Origin: Asticcacaulis machinosus | GTDB lineage: Bacteria; Pseudomonadota; Alphaproteobacteria; Caulobacterales; Caulobacteraceae | Direction: 5' to 3' | Assembly: GCF_028550435.1 (NCBI RefSeq) | Contig: NZ_JAQQKV010000002.1 | Location: 186,001 to 250,000, forward strand | DNA: 64,000 nucleotides | Part shown: positions 8,000 through 16,448 of the stretch, in pieces | Layout of the letters: every line of letters begins with the position of its first letter | How positions within the stretch are numbered: the first letter of the stretch is position 1 | Notes under the pieces: generated by a model | Told to the model about the DNA's origin: nothing | What the model saw: only the letters and a program-made list of their open reading frames with translations | Database searches by the model: none | Position numbers and translations under genes: made by a program

Positions 8000-10165
8000 C
8001 TACTTATCCATCAGCTTTTGCATCAGATAGGTGTATTCAATGGCATTGCGCTTGGCGGTTTCACGCAGGTTAGCTGCCGCCGCATGGCCGCCGTCGATGT
8101 TTTCATAATAGAGGAACGGCAGGCCCATTTCCTGCATCTTCGCCGCCATTTTACGGGCATGGCCGGGGTGAACACGGTCGTCCTTGGTCGAGGTCACAAA
8201 CAACGGCTCCGGATATTTCACGCCGGCTTTCAGGTTGTGATAGGGCGAGATGGATTTAAGGAACGCGCCTTCAACCGGATCGGCCGGATCGCCATACTCA
8301 CCCATCCAGGACGCTCCAGCCAAAAGGGTATGGTAACGCATCATATCGAGCAGCGGCACCTGAATGACGACGGCGCTCCACAGGTCAGGGCGCTGGGTCA
8401 GTTGCACGCCCATCAAAAGCCCACCGTTTGAACCACCCATGATCCCTAAACGACGTGGCGAGGTCAGCTTTGCGGCAATCACATCTTCGGCCACAGCCTG
8501 AAAATCATCAAAGATGCGCTGACGGTTAGTTTTCAGACCCGCCTCATGCCATTGCGGCCCGAATTCACCCCCGCCGCGGATATTGGCCAACACATAGGCC
8601 CCGCCATTTTCCAGCCACAGCTTACCCATGCCGCCGGAATAGGACGGGGTCAAGGCAATCTCAAACCCGCCGTAGGCATAGAGCAAGGTCGGCGTATTGC
8701 CGTCCAGCTTGGTGTCTTTGCGCGCCACAACAAAGTACGGCACCTTGGTGCCGTCTTTGGAGGTCGCCCAGCGTTGCTCGACCTTAAGGCCCTCAGCATT
8801 AAAGCGCGCGGGGCTGGACTTGATCTTTTCGGCCTCACCCGTCGCGGCATCGGCACGGTAAAGGGTCGACGGCTGAATGAAGCCGGTTGAATAGGCGAAA
8901 ATCTTATCGGAATCGTCATCCGCCGACGATACCGACAGGGTGGCGTTTTCCGGCAGCTTAATGGCCTTATACGACCAGGCGCCGGCCTTATAGCTATAGC
9001 TCCTGACCTCACCCGTCACGTTCGATAGCAATTGCAGGACGATATGGTTTTTAGTCTGGGCAATGCCTTCGACCGACTGATGAGCATCGGGTGTGAACAC
9101 CGCCACCGGCTCGATATTTTTCGGATCGCTCAGCCCGGCCTTGAGGTCGAACGCAATCACGCTGCCGGAGGCGAATTTCGTGCCCTTGGCACTGGTCCAG
9201 TCATCTTTCAGGCTATAGACCGCCTGACCTTCATAATAGGCCGACATTTCCGAGGTCAGCGGCAGGGGGAAACTGACTGGGCCATCCGCCGTGATGAACT
9301 GATCGATCACCTCAAAAAAGGACGGACGGCGCGTCTGCATGTCCAGCACATAGTTGCCGTCGATGTCGCGCAGGACCGAGCGGTACGCCATCATGTCAGT
9401 CTTATCGCCGCGGAAAATTTCCTTGGCGTCTTCAAGCTTTTGGCCGCGTTTCAGTTCACGGGTGACAAAGGCGTAGCCCGATGGCGTGACCTCGCCCGGC
9501 GTCCATTCGCGCGAGACATAGAGCGTGTCCTTGTCCTTCCACACTACGACCTGCTTGCCTTCGGGCAGGTCGAAGCCGCCCGCAACAAACGACTTGGCGA
9601 CGGTGTCGTATTCGCGCACGGTGACAGCATCCTTGCCGCCGTTCGACAGGCTGATCAGGCAGCGGGTCTCTTCCGGCGGCAGGCAGTTTGAGCCCTTATA
9701 GACCCAGTTCTTGCCCTCGGCCTTCGACAGCGCGTCGATATCAAGAATGGTTTCCCACACTGGCTTATCGGCGGCATAGGCGCTCCAGTCCGTGCGCCGC
9801 CAGATACCGCGCACATGGTCGGTGTCCTGCCAGAAATTATCGACCTTGCCGCCTTTCGCAAAGCCCGGAGAGGCAATGCGGTCCTTGGCTTCAACGATTT
9901 TCAGCACCGCCTCACGGTTTTTTTCAAAGCGCGGGTCTTTCATCAACTGGGTAAGCGTCCGGTCGTTTTGGGCGCGCACCCAGTCGAGCGCTTTTTCACC
10001 CTCGACCTCTTCCAGATAAAGACGCGAATCCGAGGCCTCGGCAGCGGTGGTATTTTGCGTGGTCATTTCAGCCCTGAGAGTAGCGGGCGACAGCACGCCC
10101 ATCAGCATGCACAGGCCCAGAAACGCGCCCTTATGAGCGCCGGAGAGGAGTTCGGTCTTAGTCAT
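8000..10165 (-). CDS. Prolyl oligopeptidase family serine peptidase, exported
   Basis: The 721-residue product starts with a signal peptide (to about residue 32, ending ATLRAE). An N-terminal seven-bladed propeller domain comes next, then an alpha/beta-hydrolase peptidase domain (about 480-721). The catalytic triad is visible: Ser579 in GGSNGG, Asp663 in KDDRVHPGH and His694 in DGGHAAA. This is the S9A layout, which cleaves short peptides after proline or a related residue. The export signal suggests a periplasmic role in peptide use. It is a single gene with its own terminator. Confidence 0.92.
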   Translation of the reverse strand: MTKTELLSGAHKGAFLGLCMLMGVLSPATLRAEMTTQNTTAAEASDSRLYLEEVEGEKALDWVRAQNDRTLTQLMKDPRFEKNREAVLKIVEAKDRIASPGFAKGGKVDNFWQDTDHVRGIWRRTDWSAYAADKPVWETILDIDALSKAEGKNWVYKGSNCLPPEETRCLISLSNGGKDAVTVREYDTVAKSFVAGGFDLPEGKQVVVWKDKDTLYVSREWTPGEVTPSGYAFVTRELKRGQKLEDAKEIFRGDKTDMMAYRSVLRDIDGNYVLDMQTRRPSFFEVIDQFITADGPVSFPLPLTSEMSAYYEGQAVYSLKDDWTSAKGTKFASGSVIAFDLKAGLSDPKNIEPVAVFTPDAHQSVEGIAQTKNHIVLQLLSNVTGEVRSYSYKAGAWSYKAIKLPENATLSVSSADDDSDKIFAYSTGFIQPSTLYRADAATGEAEKIKSSPARFNAEGLKVEQRWATSKDGTKVPYFVVARKDTKLDGNTPTLLYAYGGFEIALTPSYSGGMGKLWLENGGAYVLANIRGGGEFGPQWHEAGLKTNRQRIFDDFQAVAEDVIAAKLTSPRRLGIMGGSNGGLLMGVQLTQRPDLWSAVVIQVPLLDMMRYHTLLAGASWMGEYGDPADPVEGAFLKSISPYHNLKAGVKYPEPLFVTSTKDDRVHPGHARKMAAKMQEMGLPFLYYENIDGGHAAAANLRETAKRNAIEYTYLMQKLMDK

Positions 10166-10300
10166 ATAGGATTGCCCAGCCTTACTGCAATGAACACCAT
10201 ACCCTTATCCGCAGAAATGGCGGACGGGTTCGTTAGCGATGAAACTAGAATGGCTTTTACGGGTTTGGCAAGATAACAAATCTGTAATTTCGCCCACACA

Positions 10301-10329
10301 AAAAGAACTTTACATTATAAAGTTCTTTT
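10301..10329. promoter_or_regulatory. Palindromic operator ahead of the membrane protein/regulator pair
   Basis: Perfect 12-base arms AAAAGAACTTTA (10301-10312) and TAAAGTTCTTTT (10318-10329) flank a five-base spacer. The site sits about 65 bases before the start at 10392. It is probably the autoregulatory operator of the winged-helix protein at 11019. Confidence 0.6.
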
Positions 10330-10391
10330 GAGATGATGAATCCATGCTCATGAATGAGCGGGAATTCATACGGTGAGGAGGCCGTGGGAAC

Positions 10392-11012
10392 ATGTCAGAT
10401 CCTTTGACGCTGAAAAACGATATCGATTACATGAAGGCCTTGGCTCAGGATGGGGGCCGCCGCCCGATCATCAACGGCGGGGCGCTGTTCTGGGCCGGCA
10501 TTATGTTTGGGGCCGCCAGCCTTATCCATTACGGATTCTGGACGCAAATGATCCCGTTACCTAATCCGTGGTTCCTGGCCGCTAACTGGCTGGTGGCCGG
10601 GCTGATTTATGGCGTTCTGGCGACTTTGAGCATCCGCAGCTCAATCAGAAAATACGGACATGGCGGCACCATGAATGTCGCTATCGGCAATATCTGGTCA
10701 GGTATCGGCTTTGCTATTTTTGTGATTGCCATGTGCCTGATCGTGGCTGGCACCCACATGGAGCAGATGGAAGCGACCATGTCGATGCTGGCCCCGGCGA
10801 TCCTTGTGCTATATGGCCTCGGCTGGTGGATCGTGTCAGCCATTTCCGGTCAGGGCTGGCTGAAGTTTGTCTGTTTTGGTGCGTTTCTGGGGGCCGCAGG
10901 CACCTCCTTTATGGCGGGTGAACCGGAGCAGTTTCTGGCCTATACGGCCTGTCTGATCCTGTTTGCGACCGTGCCGGGTATGATCATTATGTTACAGGCA
11001 AAAAAGGCGTAA
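10392..11012 (+). CDS. Integral membrane protein of unknown function
   Basis: The 206-residue protein has about five hydrophobic segments (near 40-60, 68-88, 108-130, 136-155 and 162-200), with a soluble N-terminal stretch of about 30 residues. I do not recognise a catalytic motif. The start at 10392 follows a GGTGAGGAGG ribosome site. It is the first gene of a pair with a winged-helix regulator that begins six bases after its stop, so it is probably the target and partner of that regulator. Small membrane proteins paired with such regulators are common, but no function can be read from the sequence. Confidence 0.7.
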   Translation: MSDPLTLKNDIDYMKALAQDGGRRPIINGGALFWAGIMFGAASLIHYGFWTQMIPLPNPWFLAANWLVAGLIYGVLATLSIRSSIRKYGHGGTMNVAIGNIWSGIGFAIFVIAMCLIVAGTHMEQMEATMSMLAPAILVLYGLGWWIVSAISGQGWLKFVCFGAFLGAAGTSFMAGEPEQFLAYTACLILFATVPGMIIMLQAKKA

Positions 11013-11018
11013 GCGCTG

Positions 11019-11324
11019 ATGGACGATTTTAATATCGAGCGTATTGATGACGTCATCCACGGGCGGTTAAGGCTGGGGGTCATGGCCTATCTGTCGACCG
11101 CTGGGTCTGCGGATTTCACCACGCTCAAGCAGAAAACCCAGTCCAGCGATGGCAATCTGTCGGTGCAATTGCGCAAGCTTGAGGAGGCTGGTTATGTCGA
11201 GATATCTAAGGCCTTTGTGGGTAAAAAACCGCAAACGACGGTGATCCTGACTGAGGCCGGACGCGCGGCCTTTGTGACCTACCTTGAGGCCATGCGTAAG
11301 CTGATTGATGAAACCTCTGCCTGA
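11019..11324 (+). CDS. Winged-helix transcriptional regulator (MarR/ArsR-like)
   Basis: The whole 101-residue protein is one winged-helix domain: ERIDDVIHGRLRLGVMAYL, then a recognition helix region (DGNLSVQLRKLEEAGYVEI) and a wing (GKKPQTTVILTEAG). It lacks any ligand or membrane domain. It lies six bases after the membrane protein gene and is probably cotranscribed from a promoter carrying the palindrome at 10301-10329, which it likely binds as a dimer. Confidence 0.82.
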   Translation: MDDFNIERIDDVIHGRLRLGVMAYLSTAGSADFTTLKQKTQSSDGNLSVQLRKLEEAGYVEISKAFVGKKPQTTVILTEAGRAAFVTYLEAMRKLIDETSA

Positions 11325-11360
11325 CAGCCCCTGCCCTGTGCCTGTCAGACGATGAGAAAA

Positions 11361-11385
11361 GCCCCGGTTCCCGCCGGGGCTTTTT
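11361..11385. terminator. Bidirectional intrinsic terminator
   Basis: GCCCCGG (11361-11367) pairs with CCGGGGC (11374-11380). It is followed by TTTTT on the plus strand and preceded by AAAA, so it serves both the regulator gene and the convergent GH43 gene. Confidence 0.85.
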
Positions 11386-11387
11386 AG

Positions 11388-13436
11388 CTACTTCGCCGTC
11401 CAGATAAAGCGCACGCCGTCCTTACCGTCAGATTGCGGGCCGGGGCTGTCGGCGGTGATAGCGCGGGTTTTTGGATCAAGGCGCAGGAAACGGTGATTGA
11501 CCAGAGACATCAGAGCCAGTTCACCAGTCGGGGTTTCGATCCACTGAAAGCTTTCGGACCTGGCGGGCTGACCGGTTTTTAGGCTAACCGAGCCATTATC
11601 CGCCACGCTGATATAGGCGTAGCCAGTTTTCAACGCGGCGCGGCCCAATCCCATATCGATGACGTCAAACGGCGCGGGTTTGCCGGAGGCCAGCTTGCCC
11701 CCTTTGACCGACAAACCCGATTGCGACTGATCGCTTTTCAGGGTGATCGTACGCCCATATGGGATGGGTTTCATCAAACCTTGCGGATAAGGCTCATGGA
11801 TGTCGATGGCGTCAAAATCGGCATGGCCACCCTCAATGCCTGATGTGTTGTAATTAAACAGGCTGTAGCGCACGCCCTGAAAGGTCTTGAGCTGAAAGAC
11901 CATCGTGAACTCATCGCCAATGGGCGTGAAGGTCTTACCATCCGTCGAATAGCTGAAACGGGCCTTTTCGGTCAGGAAATTACAGTCGGCCCTCAGCCAT
12001 ACGCGCGGGGTCGTGATTTTGACGCGGACAGCCTTACCTGTCTGCTGATCAAATTGCGCCAGCGTCAAACCCTCCGCCATTTTCTCCACGCCAATCCACG
12101 CATAAGGCCGGTTCAGAAGCGCCAGCCCCGCTACATCGCCGTCTTTCAACCCGTCGGTTTCCAGAGTAGCGGTGGGTGTTGACATCGGCCCGATAGCGCG
12201 CTGGGTCAGGCTGTTTTTGGCATCCCAGAACGAGGTCGCGGGCAGGGATTTCAGCCGCAAATAACCGGGCCGCTCAGTCAGCGACCATTTGCCATCGACC
12301 GGCACATGGTTCCATTGCCAGACGGGTTTCAGCGCCGTATCCGAGAACTCATCGCTGCGTTCATAAGGGGTACGGATGGGCTGAACGTCCTCCGTTTTCG
12401 GCTTGACCCAGGTGCGCGGATTGCGCCCCAGATTTCCGGGCAGACCAAAGTAAGGCCAGCCGTCCTTCCACGTAACCGGCGACAGGGCCAAAAGCCTTCC
12501 GACCGAATTATAATCCATCATCGAAAAGCCCCACCATTCGCCTTGCGGGGTCTGAACGATCCCGCCCTGATGCAGAGACATGCGGCCATTAGGGGCCAGA
12601 TTAGGCGGATTGATAGTAAAGGGCGGTGTGTCACCCCGCCCCCACATATCACTCAGACGATAGCCTTCCATCAGGCCGAAATCCTCATCAATACTGATGG
12701 CCGGATTAACCTCATAGGGCCCAAGAATGTGATCGGCACGGGCGGCCGGCATCTTCATGCGGCCTTCGTACCAGGCGCTGGTGATATAGTATTTGCCATC
12801 GAACTTATAGAAATGCACGCCTTCGCCCATGCCGGCATTGGGGGGAATAATCTCTCTCTCGGAACCCGGCACAATGTCGCTCAGATCATCGGTCAACTGG
12901 GCGATCTTGATGCCCTGATAGCCCCAGATGGCATAGACCTTGCCGTCATCATCGAACAACACCGACAGGTCGTGCATGGAACGCTTCATCTCGGTGCGCG
13001 TCCACGGCCCCTTTGGGTCGGTGGCGGTGAAAATCTGGGTTTTCTGACCGTTTACATTGCTGAAGATATAGAACGTGCCGTTGTGATAGCGAAAGCTGGG
13101 GGCCCAGATGCCCTGACCATAGATGCCTTTGCCGTCCTCAAGCCGGAATTGCGGGCCGAGGTCGAGTTTATCCATCGCATAGGTGACAAACTCCCAGTTG
13201 ACGAGGTCTTTTGAGCGCAAAATCGGCAGACCGGGCATGGTGTGCATGGTCGTGCCGGTCAGATAAAACCAGTCACCGACACGGATCATGTCGGGGTCTG
13301 AAAACTCATCGTAAAACAGAGGGTTGGTAAAGGTGCCGTTACCATTATCGGCCGTCCAGGTTTTGGACGTCTCAGCCCATGCAGATACCGCCATCCCGCT
13401 TAATAGCGCGGCGATGCACAACGATTTCCAGACCAT
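11388..13436 (-). CDS. Secreted glycoside hydrolase family 43 (beta-xylosidase/arabinofuranosidase-like)
   Basis: The 682-residue product has a signal peptide (1-21, cut after AWA). A five-bladed propeller GH43 domain spans about 35-345. The catalytic base Asp is in FSDPDMIRVGDWFYL, the middle Asp in LSVLFDDDGKVYAIWG, and the acid Glu in GMGEGVHFYK. A beta-sandwich domain typical of GH43 xylosidases follows (about 360-555). The last 120 residues have internal repeats (LKTG, SVADNGSVSLKTG, NHRFLRLD) that resemble a beta-trefoil carbohydrate-binding module. It probably trims arabinose or xylose from hemicellulose in the periplasm or outside. It is a single gene. Confidence 0.88.
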   Translation of the reverse strand: MVWKSLCIAALLSGMAVSAWAETSKTWTADNGNGTFTNPLFYDEFSDPDMIRVGDWFYLTGTTMHTMPGLPILRSKDLVNWEFVTYAMDKLDLGPQFRLEDGKGIYGQGIWAPSFRYHNGTFYIFSNVNGQKTQIFTATDPKGPWTRTEMKRSMHDLSVLFDDDGKVYAIWGYQGIKIAQLTDDLSDIVPGSEREIIPPNAGMGEGVHFYKFDGKYYITSAWYEGRMKMPAARADHILGPYEVNPAISIDEDFGLMEGYRLSDMWGRGDTPPFTINPPNLAPNGRMSLHQGGIVQTPQGEWWGFSMMDYNSVGRLLALSPVTWKDGWPYFGLPGNLGRNPRTWVKPKTEDVQPIRTPYERSDEFSDTALKPVWQWNHVPVDGKWSLTERPGYLRLKSLPATSFWDAKNSLTQRAIGPMSTPTATLETDGLKDGDVAGLALLNRPYAWIGVEKMAEGLTLAQFDQQTGKAVRVKITTPRVWLRADCNFLTEKARFSYSTDGKTFTPIGDEFTMVFQLKTFQGVRYSLFNYNTSGIEGGHADFDAIDIHEPYPQGLMKPIPYGRTITLKSDQSQSGLSVKGGKLASGKPAPFDVIDMGLGRAALKTGYAYISVADNGSVSLKTGQPARSESFQWIETPTGELALMSLVNHRFLRLDPKTRAITADSPGPQSDGKDGVRFIWTAK

Positions 13437-13567
13437 GTTTGCTCTCCCTGATGTTTTGCCTTTACGGCTTTTCAGGAGAGATTAAATGGCCGGAAACCGG
13501 CACGCAACTAAAAACTCAGACAATATAAGCAAGAACCCCCACCACCGCGCATAGTGCGCGCGGCCCC

Positions 13568-13589
13568 CCTCCCCGGCATGCCGGGGAGG
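13568..13589. repeat. Intergenic perfect palindrome
   Basis: A 22-base perfect palindrome is centred on CCCCGGCATGCCGGGG. It resembles the ends of the longer intergenic elements in the nitrate region (compare 52213-52230). The rest of the GH43-bdhA spacer shows nothing else. Confidence 0.5.
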
Positions 13590-13608
13590 TATAAATCTCA
13601 TGAGTTCC

Positions 13609-14388
13609 TTATGCGGTCCAACCGCCGTCGACGGATATATGGGTGCCGGTAATCGATTTGGCCGCATCCGAACACAGGAAGGCAAACGTTTCGGCGATGT
13701 CATCTTCCTCGACGAATTTCTTGGTCGGTTGCGCGGCCAGCAGCACGTTCTTGATGACCTCGTCTTCGGTGATGCCGCGGGCCTTGGCCGTGTCGGGAAT
13801 CTGCTTTTCGACCAACGGGGTCAGCACATAGCCGGGACAGACGCAGTTGCAGGTAATGCCGAACTCGGCCCCCTCAAGCGCAATCGTCTTGGTCAGGCCC
13901 AAAATACCGTGTTTGGCCGCGACATAGGCCGACTTGAATGGCGAGGCGACCAGCGCGTGGGCCGACCCCATATTGACGATCCGGCCCCAGCCCTTGGCCT
14001 TCATAGCCGCAAAGCTGTGGTGGATGGTGTGGTAGGCCGAGGTCAGGTTGATGGCGATGATAGCATCCCACTTGGCCGCCGGAAACTCCTCGATCGGCGA
14101 CACGAACTGGATACCAGCATTGTTGATCAGAATATCGACGCCACCCAGTTTCGATTGCGTGGTTTTCACCAGATCTTCGATCTGATCCGGCTTGGTCAGG
14201 TCGGCGCCATGAAACCCGACCTCGACACCGTAGTCTTTGGCGATACCGGCGCGAATGGCCTCGATCTCAGCGGCATCACCAAGCCCGTTGAGCATGACAT
14301 GAGCGCCTTTGGCAGCCAGCGTTTTAGCTACAGCCAAGCCGATGCCGCTGGTGGAGCCAGTCACCAGAGCGGTTTTACCTTTAAGCAT
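13609..14388 (-). CDS. bdhA: 3-hydroxybutyrate dehydrogenase
   Basis: This 259-residue classical short-chain dehydrogenase has the NAD-binding TGSTSGIG (10-17) and NNAG (89-92). The active-site Ser142 lies in GSAHALVAS, and Tyr155 and Lys159 in YVAAK. The SAHALVAS stretch and overall match are typical of D-3-hydroxybutyrate dehydrogenase, which oxidises hydroxybutyrate to acetoacetate in PHB breakdown. The phasin gene just upstream on the same strand (39-base gap) supports a PHB role. Confidence 0.93.
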   Translation of the reverse strand: MLKGKTALVTGSTSGIGLAVAKTLAAKGAHVMLNGLGDAAEIEAIRAGIAKDYGVEVGFHGADLTKPDQIEDLVKTTQSKLGGVDILINNAGIQFVSPIEEFPAAKWDAIIAINLTSAYHTIHHSFAAMKAKGWGRIVNMGSAHALVASPFKSAYVAAKHGILGLTKTIALEGAEFGITCNCVCPGYVLTPLVEKQIPDTAKARGITEDEVIKNVLLAAQPTKKFVEEDDIAETFAFLCSDAAKSITGTHISVDGGWTA

Positions 14389-14427
14389 GTGTAAGTCCTT
14401 TAAAATGGGGAGGTTGAGGACGGTAAA

Positions 14428-14817
14428 TTATTCTGGGGGCGTTTCGCCAGATGTGGCGTCAGGTGTAGCGTCTGGCAGATCACCCTTGACGATGGCCTTG
14501 GCGTTCGCTGCCGTATTAAGCGCCTGCTTGCCGCATTGTTCAACGAATTGCATAGTGGTGCGGGCCTGATTTTCGGAATATTTGACACAGGTTTGCGTCC
14601 ACTCTTTCTGCAGGTCGGTCAGGCCCTGCGGGTCACGCACGGCCGACGCCTCCTTCATCAGGCGCACGGCATCCTCGGCAAAGGCTGTGGTCTGAGAGGC
14701 GTAACGATGGGATGAGGCGCTGATCATCTCGATCAGGTTGAGCAGGCTGCGCGTCGCGAGTTGCTGCTGCGCCCCCATAAGCTTAAGGCCCTGCTCGAAC
14801 GGTCCGTGATTGGTCAT
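14428..14817 (-). CDS. Phasin family granule-associated protein
   Basis: The likely start is the ATG at 14817 (MTNHGPFEQG), which has a GGGGAAAGG ribosome site; the longer frame from 14919 lacks one. The 129-residue protein is almost all amphipathic helix (LATRSLLNLIEMISASSHRYASQTTAFAEDAVRLM), with an acidic Pro/Thr-rich tail. It matches the phasin_2 pattern. Phasins coat polyhydroxyalkanoate granules. It is probably cotranscribed with bdhA. Confidence 0.75.
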   Translation of the reverse strand: MTNHGPFEQGLKLMGAQQQLATRSLLNLIEMISASSHRYASQTTAFAEDAVRLMKEASAVRDPQGLTDLQKEWTQTCVKYSENQARTTMQFVEQCGKQALNTAANAKAIVKGDLPDATPDATSGETPPE

Positions 14818-14959
14818 GGCGCAACCTTTCCCCAAAGTGAAGCGAGTGCCCACCCTAAAGCGCAATCCGGGACGTGCCAAGAGTTTGTTGACGGTTCCCG
14901 TCTGTAAATTGTGTGACAAAGCCTATGGTAGCCAAAGGGCTTTTTCATGGCGGCCTAAA

Positions 14960-15373
14960 TCAGTTTATCAGCATCGTCCCCAGCAGGACCGTCGCCCCTG
15001 ATTTTTTAAGCACCTGATCGGTGGCCGCCTGAAGCTCACGGGTGATAAAGCCCGGATCGATCAGGCTGTTCTCGCGCAGGCGCAGGCCATAGGCCTGAAT
15101 ACGACTGACATAGGCATCACGCAGACGCGGGATATAGACCGGTATCAATTCGGCCAGCTTGGGGTCTTTGACATCCAGGCCCATCTCTATGGTCATGGTC
15201 GCATGGCGACCATCACGACGCGGAATATAGACGCTGATCATCGGGAACTGGGTGAAGCTGGGGCCGCCGCCCTTTTTCTTTTCCTTGGGCGCACCGCCGG
15301 CAAAGGCCTGCGGTACAACCGCACAGGCAAGGGCGGGCATCAGTAAAGCGGTGAGAAGGTGACGGCGTTTCAT
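14960..15373 (-). CDS. Exported FliL-like protein
   Basis: The ATG at 15373 gives 137 residues and begins MKRRHLLTALL, a signal peptide with paired arginines ending near AFAGG. The mature part carries a FliL-like pattern: an MTIEMGLDVKD strand, an acidic helix (PKLAELIPVYIPRLRDAYVSRI), a second helix and a final hydrophobic strand. FliL proteins sit at the flagellar stator, but no flagellar gene is near and the protein would be free in the periplasm. The family call is tentative. Confidence 0.5.
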   Translation of the reverse strand: MKRRHLLTALLMPALACAVVPQAFAGGAPKEKKKGGGPSFTQFPMISVYIPRRDGRHATMTIEMGLDVKDPKLAELIPVYIPRLRDAYVSRIQAYGLRLRENSLIDPGFITRELQAATDQVLKKSGATVLLGTMLIN

Positions 15374-15516
15374 GATGTTCAACCTAGATTAATCTGGTTT
15401 ATTTTGAGTAAGTCATCATGCTTAATTTCAATTAACCCTGATTTATCAAGGCTTAAAGCTTGAATTAACAGGTTTGCTGTAGTCTTTTTCGCATCGGCAC
15501 AAGATCATACGGGCGA

Positions 15517-16437
15517 ATGTCAAACCTGACCTATCAAACCTTGCGCGCGCAGCGAAAAATCAATCCGGCGGCGGTAAACATACTGGTCGTTGAGGATCAT
15601 GATGCCTCACGCCGCATGATCCTTGAGCTTCTGCGCGGCGCGGGCTTTACGCGGTTGCTGCCCGCTCGGTCCGCCGAAGAGGCGATCGGGTTCCTGATGT
15701 CGCACAATCCGGATCTGATGCTGCTCGACTGGGAATTGCCAGGCATGTCAGGCGTTGAACTGGTTCAGGCCCTGCGCCGGGCAGCCGTAGAAGACGACCC
15801 TCGTTTTCTCAATCCCAAAATGCCGGTACTGATGCTGACCGGACGGCAAAAATCCCAGGACGTTACCCATGCCCGCAACTGCGGGGTCGATGAGTTTGTC
15901 ATCAAGCCCTTCTCGACCGCGGGGCTGCTTAAGGCGGTGCTGGCGACCCTGACGCGCACGCGCAATTTCGTGATTTCACCGGCCTATATTGGCCCATGCC
16001 GCCGCCGCAAATCCCATACGACCTATCAGGGCGTATTGCGCCGGATCGACGATATCGAGCAGGCCGCCGATAAGGTTCAGCGCGACATGTTCCACCAAAC
16101 CTTATCGGTGGAGTTGAATTCCCTGCGCGTGCTGATGCAGGCGCGCGGTGGACTGGACCGGAAACTGCTCGACTATATGGTCGGACGGATCATGCAGACC
16201 GAGAAAAGGGCGCGGGAACTGCGCCTCGAGTTGATCGAGCAGACTACACATTCTTTAAACGATTATGCGGTATTATTTGGGGAAGACGTTGAACCCGAAG
16301 TGGTCAGTATACACATCGACACCCTGACGCGGCTGAATGAGATCGACGTGGACGATCACCGCGAAGCCCTCAAAACCGTGCAGCAGTTAGAGCGTCTCGT
16401 AACCAAGCGTAAAAAATCCCGAAAACTAGTCGCCTGA
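15517..16437 (+). CDS. Receiver-domain response regulator with helical C-terminal domain
   Basis: The 306-residue protein has a complete CheY-like receiver at about 20-140: acidic pair Glu26/Asp27, phosphoacceptor Asp71 (LMLLDWELPGMSG), Thr108 and Lys130 (VIKPF). The remaining 165 residues are predicted mostly helical with no DNA-binding or enzymatic motif. It is first in a three-gene run; the next start is 11 bases beyond its stop. No histidine kinase is adjacent. It probably relays a phosphorylation signal to the two following paralogs, which is an inference from context only. Confidence 0.85.
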   Translation: MSNLTYQTLRAQRKINPAAVNILVVEDHDASRRMILELLRGAGFTRLLPARSAEEAIGFLMSHNPDLMLLDWELPGMSGVELVQALRRAAVEDDPRFLNPKMPVLMLTGRQKSQDVTHARNCGVDEFVIKPFSTAGLLKAVLATLTRTRNFVISPAYIGPCRRRKSHTTYQGVLRRIDDIEQAADKVQRDMFHQTLSVELNSLRVLMQARGGLDRKLLDYMVGRIMQTEKRARELRLELIEQTTHSLNDYAVLFGEDVEPEVVSIHIDTLTRLNEIDVDDHREALKTVQQLERLVTKRKKSRKLVA

Positions 16438-16448
16438 GATTAACAAAA

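Noticed and set aside
12306-13214. Plus-strand open frame of about 300 codons inside the GH43 gene
   Set aside because: The minus-strand GH43 protein has clear catalytic motifs; this frame is a GC-rich shadow.
15430-15475. CtrA boxes upstream of the receiver operon
   Set aside because: TTAA pairs are present but spaced six and eight bases, not the required seven, in an AT-rich stretch.
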